Made by a program: the position numbers and the translations under genes
Shown: positions 24,610-37,889 of the stretch, piece by piece
Layout of the letters: each line of letters opens with the position of its first letter
How positions within the stretch are numbered: position 1 is the first letter of the stretch
Notes under the pieces: generated by a model
Seen by the model: only the letters and a program-made list of their open reading frames with translations
Told to the model about the DNA's origin: nothing
Database searches by the model: none
Assembly (NCBI RefSeq): GCF_001949145.1
Contig: NW_019091423.1
Location: 1,076,888 to 1,140,887, forward strand
DNA from: Acanthaster planci
Lineage: Eukaryota > Echinodermata > Asteroidea > Valvatida > Acanthasteridae
Reading direction: 5' to 3'
DNA: 64,000 nucleotides

Positions 24610-26030
24610 CAAGCTGTATTGATGAAGGCGAAATTGGTATCATGCAATGTCTGAGGAAAAGATTCAGTTGGCAAAAATCAAACAACAGAGGGCCTCCTCC
24701 ATCAAGTACACTATGGAGTTCACAAACACATTTTAAGAAGCGATGCTAGGAAAATATATGGCATCGTAGTTAATTTGAATAGAGATGAGACTGTAGTAAT
24801 ATGAAGTTAACAGCAGCTTCAATTTGTCAAAAATAACAGGCGATCAGAAAATGCAACAATACTCTGAATTTTTTATGCACTATTCTGGTATTAGGAAATT
24901 ATGAAGAAAAAAATGCTTCTAACTTTCTTTATTTTTTTGGTACACTGTTAACAAGACAAGCTAAAACATAGTGGCAGGTATTTGATCACATGTTCTACAG
25001 GAAATGAATTCAAATATGAACAGCCCATTTGCTACTTTAAAGAAATGATTAAAAAACATGATTGGACACAATTAATACACCCTCGGATATCTGAAATATT
25101 TGTGAACTAACTCTATATTAATTATTCGATTGGTCAGCTACTGGTTGATAATCAGATTTTTTTGTTTTAGCTGTGCCTCAAATGAGATGACCAAAACAAG
25201 CTTGCTTGACTTGTAACATCTTTCATCACGATTTGCTGGCTGGCCACTGAGGGCAAAGAGCTTGCATATCTTTTTTTAAGAGTTTGATTTGTATCAAATT
25301 TGGTTTTTAACTATATCTTTTTATTGATATTGTTATTTTTGTTTTGCTCCTTAATTTGGTGTTTCTTGTGCATTTCTAGACTCTTGTGTTCATTTGTCAT
25401 GGTGCGCTTGTAGACTTCTGTGATTTTTTAACTTAATTTTCAGTGGTATACAAATTATAAAAATTGTCAATGAAAGCATTTATATTTAACAGTTGACTGG
25501 AATTGTTATCCTTCCTATTTGTTTATAATGTAAAGCATCTGTAGCACATTTTCAGTGAATCTGGTGATCACTTTCATTATCATCGGTACTGTACTTGAAA
25601 TTTGAATATTGTTTAAGGAAATGACTGATCAAGCTAATAAAGTCTCAGTCCAGAACTGCACCATACAGCTTCTTCTGCTGAGGAAGGTAATATGCTGATT
25701 TCATCTGCTAAATTGAAACTACTGTCACAGAGGTAGGAAAAGATGCATTTCAAGTTCATCTTGACACAAAAACTAAGATTACTTCAACCACAATTGATTA
25801 AATTGGGGACAGCAAAGGAAAAAAAATATGACCTAGAAATGTAAGGCAGACATTTAGCCCTTCGTACACCTGCAACAGAATTTCTCTTTGCATGGCCATG
25901 TGTCTTCAGGAATGCTCAGGGCACTCAACATACATTCGTGCAAGGAGAATGGCTCAACCTCATTTTTGCGGAACGCCAGGCCCCATTTTATCATTACCAT
26001 CTTTCTCTAGTGCCTGTTTTTTTCCTCCCC

Positions 26031-26044
26031 ATTACCATGGCAAC
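26031..26044. promoter_or_regulatory. RFX X-box-like site
   Basis: ATTACCATGGCAAC matches GTTNCCATGGNAAC except at the first base. It is one of three such sites in this intron. Confidence 0.35.
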
Positions 26045-29000
26045 ACACGCAAAAGGAAAGGAAAGATGGCAAGATGGGCGGCAAAAGAGATTGAGAAAGA
26101 GCTGGGCAAAACAAAATCAACTGCGATTCGCTTGGCAGTCGTTTGACTTGCGACATATGAGGAAGATTGTTTTCACTTCCGTCACCAAGATTAAAGCGAC
26201 ACAAAGTTTTCATGAATGTCTGCAGGCTGCAATTTTTTTTTCTGCAGAGAATCTGTGGAAGTCACGAGCAAAAGGCTGACAGGACGGGGCAAGAGTCTAT
26301 GTCTAGAATATAAAGAGGCAATATTGATGCATCTCAAAGAGCAAGAGAGAAAACAGGAGGAGGGAGATGATTCCTAGAGTCAGGTTGAGCCTGTTGTCAA
26401 AGAGGAATTACAATGATCATCAGTCTTGGAGAAAAATGGACAAAAATTGACAACTGTGTTGCTGTACATACTGATGCAGTCTGGTCGAGGGTGAATATTA
26501 CGGGGGTAATTACTCATGATTGGTAAACAAAAGAAGTTGGTAATCAGATATGAACATCAAAGGCATTCTCACATCAATGAGCTACAATTGGCACCAACCC
26601 TTAACCTTAAAGGGTTATTTCTAGAAAGCTTTCTGACTCTGTTACAAATCCATGAGTACATACTGTGCATATACTGATACATAGGATGGGTTGTGGTCGG
26701 GTCCTCTGCCCATCAAAATACTGCAATTGTGGGATACACTCTGGGTAATCAATGCTTGAGGGGCAGGTTCACACACCTGATGTAATCCTGTTATAGTTAT
26801 GTTGGGTTAGAAATATCTGAAAGAGCTCAAGACATGTCAAGTTTCATGCTCAGCAGGACAGCACTGTGATCAAAGAAAAAGGCCTGACTGGATAGAAAAA
26901 TATATTTGTGTGTGTGTGAATGATAGTGCTTTCTCCTCATATTCACATTACTATAGCCTCTAGTCATTATTTCAATTCTGCTTGCTCGGACGGGTTACTT
27001 CAAACATCCTTACCACAGTTAGCAGTTTCACCTTAAAGGGTTAATAAATAAGGGATGCACTTGTATTGTGAATCTACTCATTTAGCATGCATGTACATGT
27101 GTGTACCAATTACAGGATAAAAATACATTTGTATATTGTTATGAAACAAACAAGAAGGAATTAAATCAAAGCAAATTGATATAAATAGAACTAAGATTGC
27201 CTGAATTTCTCAGTGCATTCAGCTGCATGAACTATTGCTATAACACTGCTTTCAAACTTAGTCAAGCGAATCTGATGATGATTTTATGGAAATCAGAAAG
27301 ACGTAAGTGCAACCTGAATCCACAGAAACATGCTAATAGAAAAAAGCAAGATGTAATTGTTTATCTGATTTGGGCCATTTCACAAAGTGCGCATTCATGT
27401 TTCTGAATCTGTTGATGAAAATCTTATACTCAACCCTCACATGCATCGAAAGGGAAATTGTGTTAAAGATAAATAAACAGATGTGCCATCATCCCCTCAA
27501 AATTGAATAAGGACGGTTAATGTTTACACCTTGTCTCATTTCAATCAATAATTCCAGGATTAAATTCACTTGAGTTTCCTAGATACTCTCATTAGGAGTG
27601 AGGTAATGCGATACCTCTTATTACACCCTGACCCACTGTCTGTCATGGCATCACTATACTAACAGTCTCAAAACCGTTTACACGGCATGATGTACCCACA
27701 CAGCACGATAAATGGCTCAGACAATATTTGCTTGCCTCGGTAAATATGACTTGCATGGACCAAGTGACCAGACCGCCTGGCAACGGAGTTGGCTCCTTGT
27801 CTCCCAAAAATGCAATTTTCAGAAAGGAAAAAAAGACAAGAAAGAAGAACCCTTCTTTCCTGGATAAGGTTGCGTATGTCAGACAATATGAATATGCAAA
27901 CTGCATTCAGAATTTGTTCTTGTAGTCTGTACATCTCTGGTTATTTCAGCAGTGATGAAGGCCAGAGATTCAAGACTTTAACAGATGCATTATCCAGGCA
28001 TGTTTATTCAGCCAGTGCTGAGTGCCATCTGTTTGTAATGAAGGAATTTGACAGGAAGAGGGGAAGGATTGAGCACGCACCTCTCCGCCTAGAATACGAG
28101 CTCCGAAAGTCTGGCCATACCGGCGGTGCGGGAAAAAAGATGGATGGTGATAGAGGAAGCTCGGCAAACATTGAGATGAAGAAAGTGAAAAGATAGAGGC
28201 TACTGTTATTGAGAAAAATGAATTTCATGTCCTTTGTTACTTTGTTGAAACAAACAAAAAGCTTAAAAAAGGGAAACTAATTTTCCTAAGAAGTACCTTC
28301 ACTTTTAAATACAGATGATTTAAAAATCTGCTTCCAGCCAATAAACATATTTGGTTTCATTATTGTGTAATGGGCCATAGCCGATGAGATCAAATGAGAT
28401 AGACTAATAAGGGGGTGTAATCATCTCACAGCACACAAACTACTAATGACTTTAGTTTAGCCTGATTAGAAAACTGTATCTAGAATCCTTAGAAAGAAAA
28501 CCCACATACCACCAGTTACAGGTCAAGCAATTTTTCCCATCCAAATTTGTATGTCTACCTGCTCGATTGGTATGACTCAAGATGTACATCTTTCCTAAAT
28601 CCCAGACATAAAGATAGGTAAATAGAGATCCACACAAGGTTCCAGGAACCATCTGGTATTTAAGTCACATTACAGCTTCCCTTGATTGCAAATGTGGTGA
28701 AACCTTGCTTCAGAAAACTCTACAAGGAACAGCTGCCTGCCTAAAATAGCCAGGCTTTTAATAAACTACCCAGCCCCTCAATCCATGACATAATACAAGT
28801 GATCCTCAGACAAGTCAAGGAAGGGCATCTTCAACTTCTCTTCCCAATTACGGTGTGGAAATTGGGAAAAATCAATCGGCACACTTTCCCTTGCTGGTTA
28901 AGAAAGATAACCTGCCGGATCAATTATACGTGCTTATTTATTCCTGTTCACAAACGCCTTACTTCTTTCTTTTTTTTTCTTGAGGAGTTCCTTGTGTTTT

Positions 29001-32000
29001 ATTAGCCAGATAAATTTCAGTATAACATCAGGTAAAGATATCACCACAAAGGTGCAATGCAGGAGAAACTATATGAATCGAGCACATGGGCAAATTTTCA
29101 CACTGGTTCACCATAAATGTAAAATTTGGTTTGTTAATATATTAACACATCTTTCTGAATTATTAACAAACATAACAGCTTTCAAATATTTAGTTATACA
29201 TGTTCTGAATATACATCATGCATTCAAGGAAAAACAAATAAAAAAAAAAATCACATTTGTTTGCTAAATCCTGTAAATTTCAAGTAATTACATGCATGTA
29301 TCACTCTCAACATGCATGGAGTCAGGTGGCTCTTGGATAAAAAACAACAACAATTTGGGGGATATTCCTGTGTCCCCAGGGAAGGTTTAGCCTGCAGTAG
29401 CTGGTTGTCTGATGTAAATCTATGCTCATGATGAGGCACTGGAATCAACAAGGCCAAATAGTCCCTGACTTCTCCTGCAGGGGACGGCCAGAGTTATTTT
29501 TTACCAGAAGAATGCAAGGGCATGTCTATTTTCAACAAAGCTATTCTGTAAGTGATAAGTCAGCTGTCTTCTTGTCTTCAACAAATTATTCATTTTGAGA
29601 TGGACTATTATTTGTCTATGTCAATTTAAAAAACTCTACTGAAATAAATTCCCATCCCCATATACATTTTGGGGCTTTCCTGATTTTCAATTATCAAATG
29701 AAATCATTTTGTGGTATATTTCAATAAAAAAAATGAAGAGTTATAATGCACATGCATTCAGACCTTACATGTACCTCAAATTACCACAGACTGTTAGTCC
29801 AGTATAGAATTCTTCATTCAAGTGTGGCTTGACAGCAGTGACCCTAGTACTTGTGTATGCAGCCTGCAGGTCATTGACATTAATTTTAGGATTAAAGGTA
29901 GTGACTTCATTTTATTTTTCAGTGAAAAAAGGTGTAAAAATAGACAAACTGTCAAGGAAGTGTCTGCTTGTAGGGAACAAACTTGCCAAACAGCATGATA
30001 GGTAAACTGTTCGACTACCTGTAGAAACAGGTGGACAATGAGATAAAAGTGAGGACATCAAGTCAACAATCCAAAGAAGAATGCACAAATGGGTAGAAGG
30101 ATTACAGGTACCATACTGGTGTAACTGATCACTTATTTTGCCGATTGTGCAATTGTGTACGATAGATCAAGGGCAATTCCATACAAACGTGGAAATTGGT
30201 CACACTGCAACATAAAATAGATCTCATTTTTACTTGTAATTCAAAACAAATGTAAAAAAAAATTAAGTGAGGGAGTAAAAGTCAATAATTTCATGTATAT
30301 TTCCACTTTCATTTTAAAAAATTTCTTTTGTTTATGAATAACCAATTATAGTAAGGTCAATAACAACATTATCAATTTCCACTGTTCAATTATGTGATCA
30401 ATTTCAACTACATTTCTATTAATTTGTATGTGTCATGATTAAACTCCCAAGAACGTGAATGGAACAGGAAAGAATATTCCTCCCCTACAAAACAGTACAC
30501 AGTTACACTGAGTTTTGAATAACTTCATTTAAAAATGAAGAGTTACATGGTTGGAGACTTTAGAATGATGAATAGGCAGAATGTGATCTCTATAGTACCT
30601 TTAAGTTGATCAGCTCCAACTTGATGAATGACTCTACAGCAGCCTCCATCTCATTTGCATAGATGTAATTAGCCTTACTCATAAAAACTGATCGCTATTT
30701 ACCTCGGGGAGGGCTGGGCTGGCATAACCAAATACATGTATAGACATCCACAGTCTGGTTAAATTAACACACTTTGGAAACATGTATGTACATGTACAAG
30801 TCAAGTGCTTGTTATAAACATCGGGAATCATTTGAAATATTTTATAAGCAAGCATGTATAAAAATACAGCTGGAATTTTGATTGCTGAAACAGCCTATCA
30901 ATGTATGTTGTTTTAAATGGGATGTGGTTAGGTTACTTGTTTGTACTTACAAGGGACTTATAAAAATGTGAGTGTAGTGGAATAGGAATAAAAAAAGAAA
31001 CTAAACAAAAACAACATTTAGTAAAACTACAAAATGACATTACAGACTGACATCTTAACATGCTTTATGTGTCTACAGCAGACAAAGAGAATTGAGATCA
31101 TTTTTATGAAAGCTATTCAATTTTGGTCCGATTCATAACCATAAATTTTGATTTAAAGCATCAATAGATTTTAAACAGCTCTGGAAATTTTAATTTCACA
31201 AAAAGGTTTCTTTTCGCTACAGAGGCCTGTACACAAAGGCAGTTTACAGTTTAGTGGGAATGGACCAGAGCCGTATGACAAACACATAAATAACTCAAGG
31301 CTAAGACTGGGGAGGGTGTGTGTTTTTGAATTCAATGTCAACAAAATTGGATCAGTCCAATCAATTCTATGCCTGATACAGTGCTGCCCTGTAGCAACAC
31401 AAATCACAGTACTGATATCACTTGAGATGGGTCGCTCCATGTGTTCTACTCACACCAGGGAAAGTGGAGATATTTTTATCACATAAATCAATATGCCTGG
31501 AATGGGAATTTAACAAAATGAAAATGTGCCATTATTTGTGACAGTTTTGCTGCCAACTTTCTGTGTTTTAAAATGCACCCCTTCATGACCAAACAAAACA
31601 CTTGCTATGAGCAAACAAGCATAACAAAGGCCTATAATTAGAATTAATGACATGAAAAGTGAGAACATGAATAATTGAAAATCAATCTGATTTACGAAAA
31701 AGAAGGAAAATGGAAAGCTTGGATGGTTGAGAAAAGCCAAATTACTACTCCTCTGTTATGCTGTTATTTTGAAATGGAGTATTGTACCTGTTATTAAGGA
31801 TAAATGTAGACAGCATTATGAAAGCATTTATCATTCAAGCTAGTTCAGACTTCAAATTATTTACTTCATTCAATACCTTTCAAATATCAACATAATCCTG
31901 ATAAATTATAGAACTGGAAAATACAACATGTGATTAAGCAATATTGATGCAAGAAAAGGTGAAAGAGCTGATAAAAATTATTTGTATTTAGGATATTTCC

Positions 32001-35000
32001 TCCCCCTATTTGGAACTGGAAGGATATGAAAAGTGGACAATAATGATGAGTGCAAGTTATCAGAATTAAATCAATTCATTTGGATTAATTCACTAGCATT
32101 CTCTAAAAGAATCCCTCCCCCCAAAATAAAACTCAAAATGAGGCAAAAACGTATATGGAAAATCCCACCTACTCACTAGCTTGTAATTGAAAAGTTGATA
32201 TACTGTTTTGCTTATTATTCCAAATTAGCAAAGCTGGCTTGTTTGCATCATGCCTGCAACTACAGAATATGATTAATGAGTGTACCAAGCCATGCGTAAT
32301 AAATTCACCTTTTATGGCCAGAACAATCACCAAAAGCAATAAGTTGTAAAATCTCTAAAAAGGCAACGTGCGCAATTAACATGTTTCAATACAACCTACA
32401 GCTTTGCACAACTCCTTGGTTAGTTTTGTTTATTTGTATTTTGTATGAGAAAACATACACATACCTTAACACTCACTTGATCATTTTACAGAAATGTTTC
32501 TTCATGCGTGGTTTTCCACCTGATATTTAAGGTTATCAGTTAGTGGATTTACTTTCCATTCATATATAACAGGACTTTTTATTAAGAGATATTCTACTGT
32601 TTTTTTGTAAATATAGAAGTGCTAAATGTGGAGAGACAAGACAGATTCTCTTTACATTTGAACAATAAAACAATTGATATCGATGACAGGAAAAACATTT
32701 GATACTTTTGGTTTCATTTACATTATTTTTGCTTACAAAGAGTGTGGTTGCTGCAGACAAGAAACTAGACAGATAATGAGACCACTAAAGAAACAGTTGC
32801 TAATCCCTCTCTACACCCATCCACAAAACAACTGGCATCTAAAAAAAACCACTTCTTATTACCACCATCTGCCTTGAGATATGAAAGGCTGAAATTGGGA
32901 ATACTAACAATACTTCAACAGTGTAAGTATTGATGTACAGGGTACATGTACTGGCATAGTCTGAATGAAATCTACATCAGAGAATGCTGGGAGGGAAATG
33001 AGATACAAAGACCCAAACAGCTGATCAAAAGCACCTTCCTACAAGTATCAGATGTCTACCATTGTCTACCATGATTCCCACGATGATGCGACTTGGACTG
33101 AACAGTGAACCCCCCAATCCAAAAATTAATACACGTAAATAAATGGGATCTAGGCCAGATATACACACACATGCTGCGGATGCACAATCCAGAACTACTG
33201 AAAAAACCTGGATATAATTCAGTATATATTCACAAACACCTGTCAAGATTTTAAAACATACATAAGGTATAGTTGAGAATCAATGAGGACATTTCTTCTT
33301 AGTATTTTTGGTAATTGCAACACAATGCATGAAAGTGAAACTTCGAACTTAAGTCAGCTAGAAAGTTCCTAATGAAAATCACAGATTTTGAGGGACAAGC
33401 AGACATACCATTATACATGTATGTGAAGGAGATGACACCATCAAAAGCAGAGCTTTCAAAATGCAGCAAAACTCACTCACAATTGCTTGAGTAAATTCCA
33501 TGCGAGTCTTTTCCTCCAAATAGCTAAGCTAGGTTCACACCATCAGTTACGGACACACACGAAGTATGCCATCCGTGTATAATCAGCCATTTACAGCAAT
33601 ACTGGTACAAGCATGGCACGACCCAACACTTAATTTATGTTGATCTATACCTTTGCGGGAGATTGATGACAAGAGAGAGGGATGGCCATGAGGCTTGATT
33701 TGTCAAATTGACCTCTATCAGGTATTCATGTATTTACAGTGACCTTTTAGATGTAGGAGGAGTTTAGTATGTGCAATGCCCTCATTGGCCCCTGTGCTGA
33801 ATTGCACAATGATCCTGTGTTTGACAGCAGTAACCACTGGAGGTTTCTGGACCAAATTCATCTGCATAATGACTGCAATTGTGTTTTAGGAGTTATTGTA
33901 ACACTCTTTGTAACAAATAATACTTCATTTTTTGTCTTTGAATAATGCTGGAGTTGACATACAAGATTTCTTGAATTCTCAGATTTTGTAAAAGTTTGGA
34001 TGACCCTACATTAACAAAAAAGTACTTTGGATATTTGCTTGAATATTGCTTTCTGAGAAAGACAAGTAAAGTCGACATACAGTGTTCCTGCCCTCAAAAT
34101 TTCTTGGACTTAATAAGTTCAGGCCATCTTTGTTGACCAAATAATTAGAGCAGCCTATTAGCCTATTTCATGTTTATTGTAAACAATGTTATTTGTGGAG
34201 GATCAAAAATTAATCTGGTTCTTCAAAATTAGCTGAGATGAATGTCTAATAGTTTCTGAAATTGAATGAGAGATGTATGCCAAACAAGCTGCTTTCTGAT
34301 ACTGTGCACTGACTCCTTTACCAATATTCTTTCTCCTCTTCTTGGCTCAAACTACTCCTTTGGTTCATGAGGCTGTATATGTACATACAGCACACACTGA
34401 TCTAATCGGTCCTCTCGCCTATCTTGATTAAACTGCCATCAATCGTTCCTGATCAAGCACACTCCTCACTTATAAACACGTACGCTTAAGGCTGTTGAGC
34501 TGCTCCTTTCTTTCATCCAGAAATGTCAGCGATCACCGCCAGGAACATTGTGTTTATTTTGCACCCAGTAAAAAGCCTTTGTGCTGTTTGGTGAATTTCT
34601 GGGGGAAATTAAGGATTTTTTTTTCCTAAGCTAAATCTCCTCAAGTCCACAAGGACAGCTGTTCTGCATACAGACTCACCATAAAACCTACCTTTTCTTT
34701 CTGTTTCTGTTTTTCCCCCCTGTGTTTTGAACTCTTTATTTTCCTTCCCCCTTTCAAAATTGTGGGGGGGGGAGGTTAACGCAAGCAGTAGTTGCCTAAC
34801 TTCAAAATAAATTGGGTCTGAAATAATATTACAATGAAATATCTTTCTCTCTCAAACTGTACCATTTTTCATGTATGCGAAAGGGAAACAGGATGGTAAT
34901 CATTTTATTGGAAGTGACAGATGAGAATCTACATTTTTTTGGTTGCAAGTGGCATGTGCCTGAAGGCCAAGCTAAATGCTTCTCCATGAACAACGTGGCA

Positions 35001-37309
35001 TCCAAGTTGTCAGGAACGATTTATATACACCATGATACATGTACTATTCCGTTATCTACATCCAGACTGGCATAAATTATGCAAAATAAATATGCACCTG
35101 ACACCTTGTCCATGCAGGTTATAATACAGCAAGGGTTTAGAATGATTGCAATTTGCCACATTCAGCACCTCACCAGACATTTGCCAGCTATTTTTCATGT
35201 CAATTAACAGGGTGAAGCTGATTCTGCTGTGTTGGAAGCAAAGTTGCCCTGATGGAATTTCATCTAAATCACATTCCAATTCCCAAGTTAATTTATCAAA
35301 TGTAAGGATCTCTGCAGAGACACAGAGAAACCTTTATGCTAAATGCTAAATCTTATTACACAATAATCCCAATTCACATTGCACCAGGCTAAAAGCTTTT
35401 TACCATGCCTCCTTTGCACAATTTCCTTCTTATTCTGTTTTCCTTGTCATACTAAGTGTATATACATGTAACTAATGCACTAAATTCATATTTCTATTTG
35501 GAGCATTTAGTCTGATACTTTTCTCAGCGTATCTACAAATAATGCAACCAGTCTCATTCATGACAGAACAACAACGCTGAAGAGAGTATCAAACATCAAT
35601 TGACATTTCCCTGTATGCTTCAGACATAATTCAAATGTAGTGTGCATATTTTAATCATACTTATGACTTTCCTATGCATGTAGAATCATGTTCCTAAATT
35701 GCAAAAAATGGAAAAACTGGAGACAGCTGTTTCAATATAGCACATGTTGACACAGCGGTAATAATCCGTGTACTTATGGACAGCCAATAAAACAGCTGGG
35801 TTCATTTCAGTCTCAGTATATCTAATGAAGGAGAAATCCTGGACAAGATTTGAATGTAGGTCTCTACATGTACATGTAGGTCCAACAGGTCATTTTGTGA
35901 AGAAATTGATGAACTAATTCAGATGCTGGACCAAGAATTACATGTAGGATCTATGAGGGCAATGCTGGAGTGGTAGAGGTTAGGAATGAGAACCCCTCCT
36001 TCCAAGTTCCAGCTCCGCCCAACTCACAACACACAATTTACTTTCAGTCTACAAATTCTACCTAAACCCTTGTTAAAACCTTGAAGTACAGTCCCCTGCA
36101 AACTTTATTTACGGCCTCCTGATAAAAAGCAGCAAGTACCATTGATCCACAGATTAGCAGTTGCTTCTTTAACAATGGGCTACAGGCATAATGTTCCTCG
36201 CAAATCTGTCTTTTAACAATGGGATCTGTGACGCTGTTCAAATGATCTTGCTGCAAAAACAGACTTCAACATTCTGCAGTGAAAAACTGGGTTCTTAACC
36301 ACAGAAAAACATGAATGATTCAAAATTTCCCATAAACCAAGCAAGACATAATGACAGACTTTGAACATTAATATTCCATACTAATATTGATTAATCGCTA
36401 TTTTCTAATATGAATAGTGTATAAGCCAGGATAGCATCATTGAGAGTTACAGCGTAGCAGCATCACACAGCGAGCTATGATAATAAACCTCAGACTATTC
36501 CACCCAGCCCTCACACTTGGGCCACATTCATCTTCACTTCAGGGGATCATCCAAGGTGATGCAACTTGCACTTTTTGCATATGTTCACTCCAGAGAAAGG
36601 CAATATCCCCTACTGGTCTGACTGTGTCTTCTGTTACACCTCTTCCCTCCCTTAATAGTGTTGCCCTGTTAAGGGTCCCAGGAGGGCTTTTAGTTAGTGT
36701 GATAGAAAGACAAAAGCAAGTGTATATGAAAAGGGGGGGGGTTGGATACCAATTACCCACACTTGTTCGTCCCTATAAATGTTACAAGAGTTCGCCCTAT
36801 TTTAGTTAGCAAACATGAATTAAAAGTTCTTCACTTTCCTCCAAATGCATTAAATTACAATTCCACTCTTCAGAAGTCACCAAAAGCAGTGCTACTTTGT
36901 TTCTATGACTGCCCAAAGAAATTACTTTCTGCTATCGATATCCACATGCTCGACAAATGTTCACATTCAGTCTGATGAATCAGTCATGAGAATATTCCTC
37001 CTCAAAACCTATCTCCTAGCAAATGCATGCAGTTTGATCATGACAAAGTGCAGTGGACTAAGACCATTCACTGTCACAGCCATCCCAAACCTTGGAATTC
37101 CCCTCCATCTACACTGATATGTTCTGAGGATAATAAATCAGATGGAATCTGACAATTGTTTAAACATTCTCAACCCATCCCTACATTTGTTTATGTGCAA
37201 ATTCGCCCAATTCCAATCAATTGACTGTGCATCGATTGTACAAAACACATTCTAACTTTCACAACATTATTTTTTTGCGAAGGGGTGTTTTTCACATCAA
37301 TATAACTGA

Positions 37310-37357
37310 GCACTGTCAGAAACAAACAACTGGGCACTGTCAGAAACAAACAAACAT
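37310..37357. repeat. Two-copy 24-bp tandem repeat
   Basis: GCACTGTCAGAAACAAACAA starts at 37310 and again at 37334. It is a short local duplication without other content. Confidence 0.85.
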
Positions 37358-37868
37358 TTACAAATTTTATTTCATTTTTGTAAACTCCTAATGGATCCAA
37401 CTTGATTAGTGATTAATTGTGAATTCAATATCCTGAGGGAAACAATTGCAAAGAAATCAGAGACAATACAGCATGATTTTCCCTCAGTTAAACTGAACAA
37501 CTCCTGGATAGATGTAACTTCAAATTAGTTCTAACTTATCTGATTCCTTCCAACCTCCCCCACACATGTAGAAAAACAGCCACACAAAAGAAATAAAAAT
37601 TGTCACATTTTGCTAGCGGTGTACATATGTACGAATAACTCTCACAATTTTTTTTTTACCTTTTCTTGAGCCTATTTGTTCCAGACTGGGGGTTGACAGC
37701 AGCTAAAACTGCTCCATTTGAAATGATAATAATGGCTTCCCCTTTCGATTTCCAAAAGGTTGAGAGATCAATAAGTAATTCATGAGTCAAATGAAGAAGG
37801 GAACTTACAATTGTCCTGCTAAGGTTTAGTTTCAAACCATGTTTATGTTGAGTATCAAATAAACTTAC

Positions 37869-37889
37869 TTGATTTGTTGCCAGATGATC
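37869..37889 (-). CDS. trio: Possible 21-nt cassette microexon of the Trio gene
   Basis: On the minus strand, GATCATCTGGCAACAAATCA plus A sits between a very good acceptor (CGTCTTTTATTGTGTCTAG) and a very good donor (GTAAGTTT). It begins with two codon bases and ends with one, so it is phase 1-1. It could be inserted between the SH3 exon and the exon at 2019-2094 without shifting frame, adding SSGNKS. There is no homology evidence. The case rests only on splice signals and phase, which chance can produce in 50 kb. Confidence 0.28.

Noticed and set aside
27643-28228. Overlapping open frames on both strands, including 135 codons on the plus strand
   Set aside because: No domain, and long frames overlap on both strands. 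It looks like a locally stop-poor patch, not a gene.
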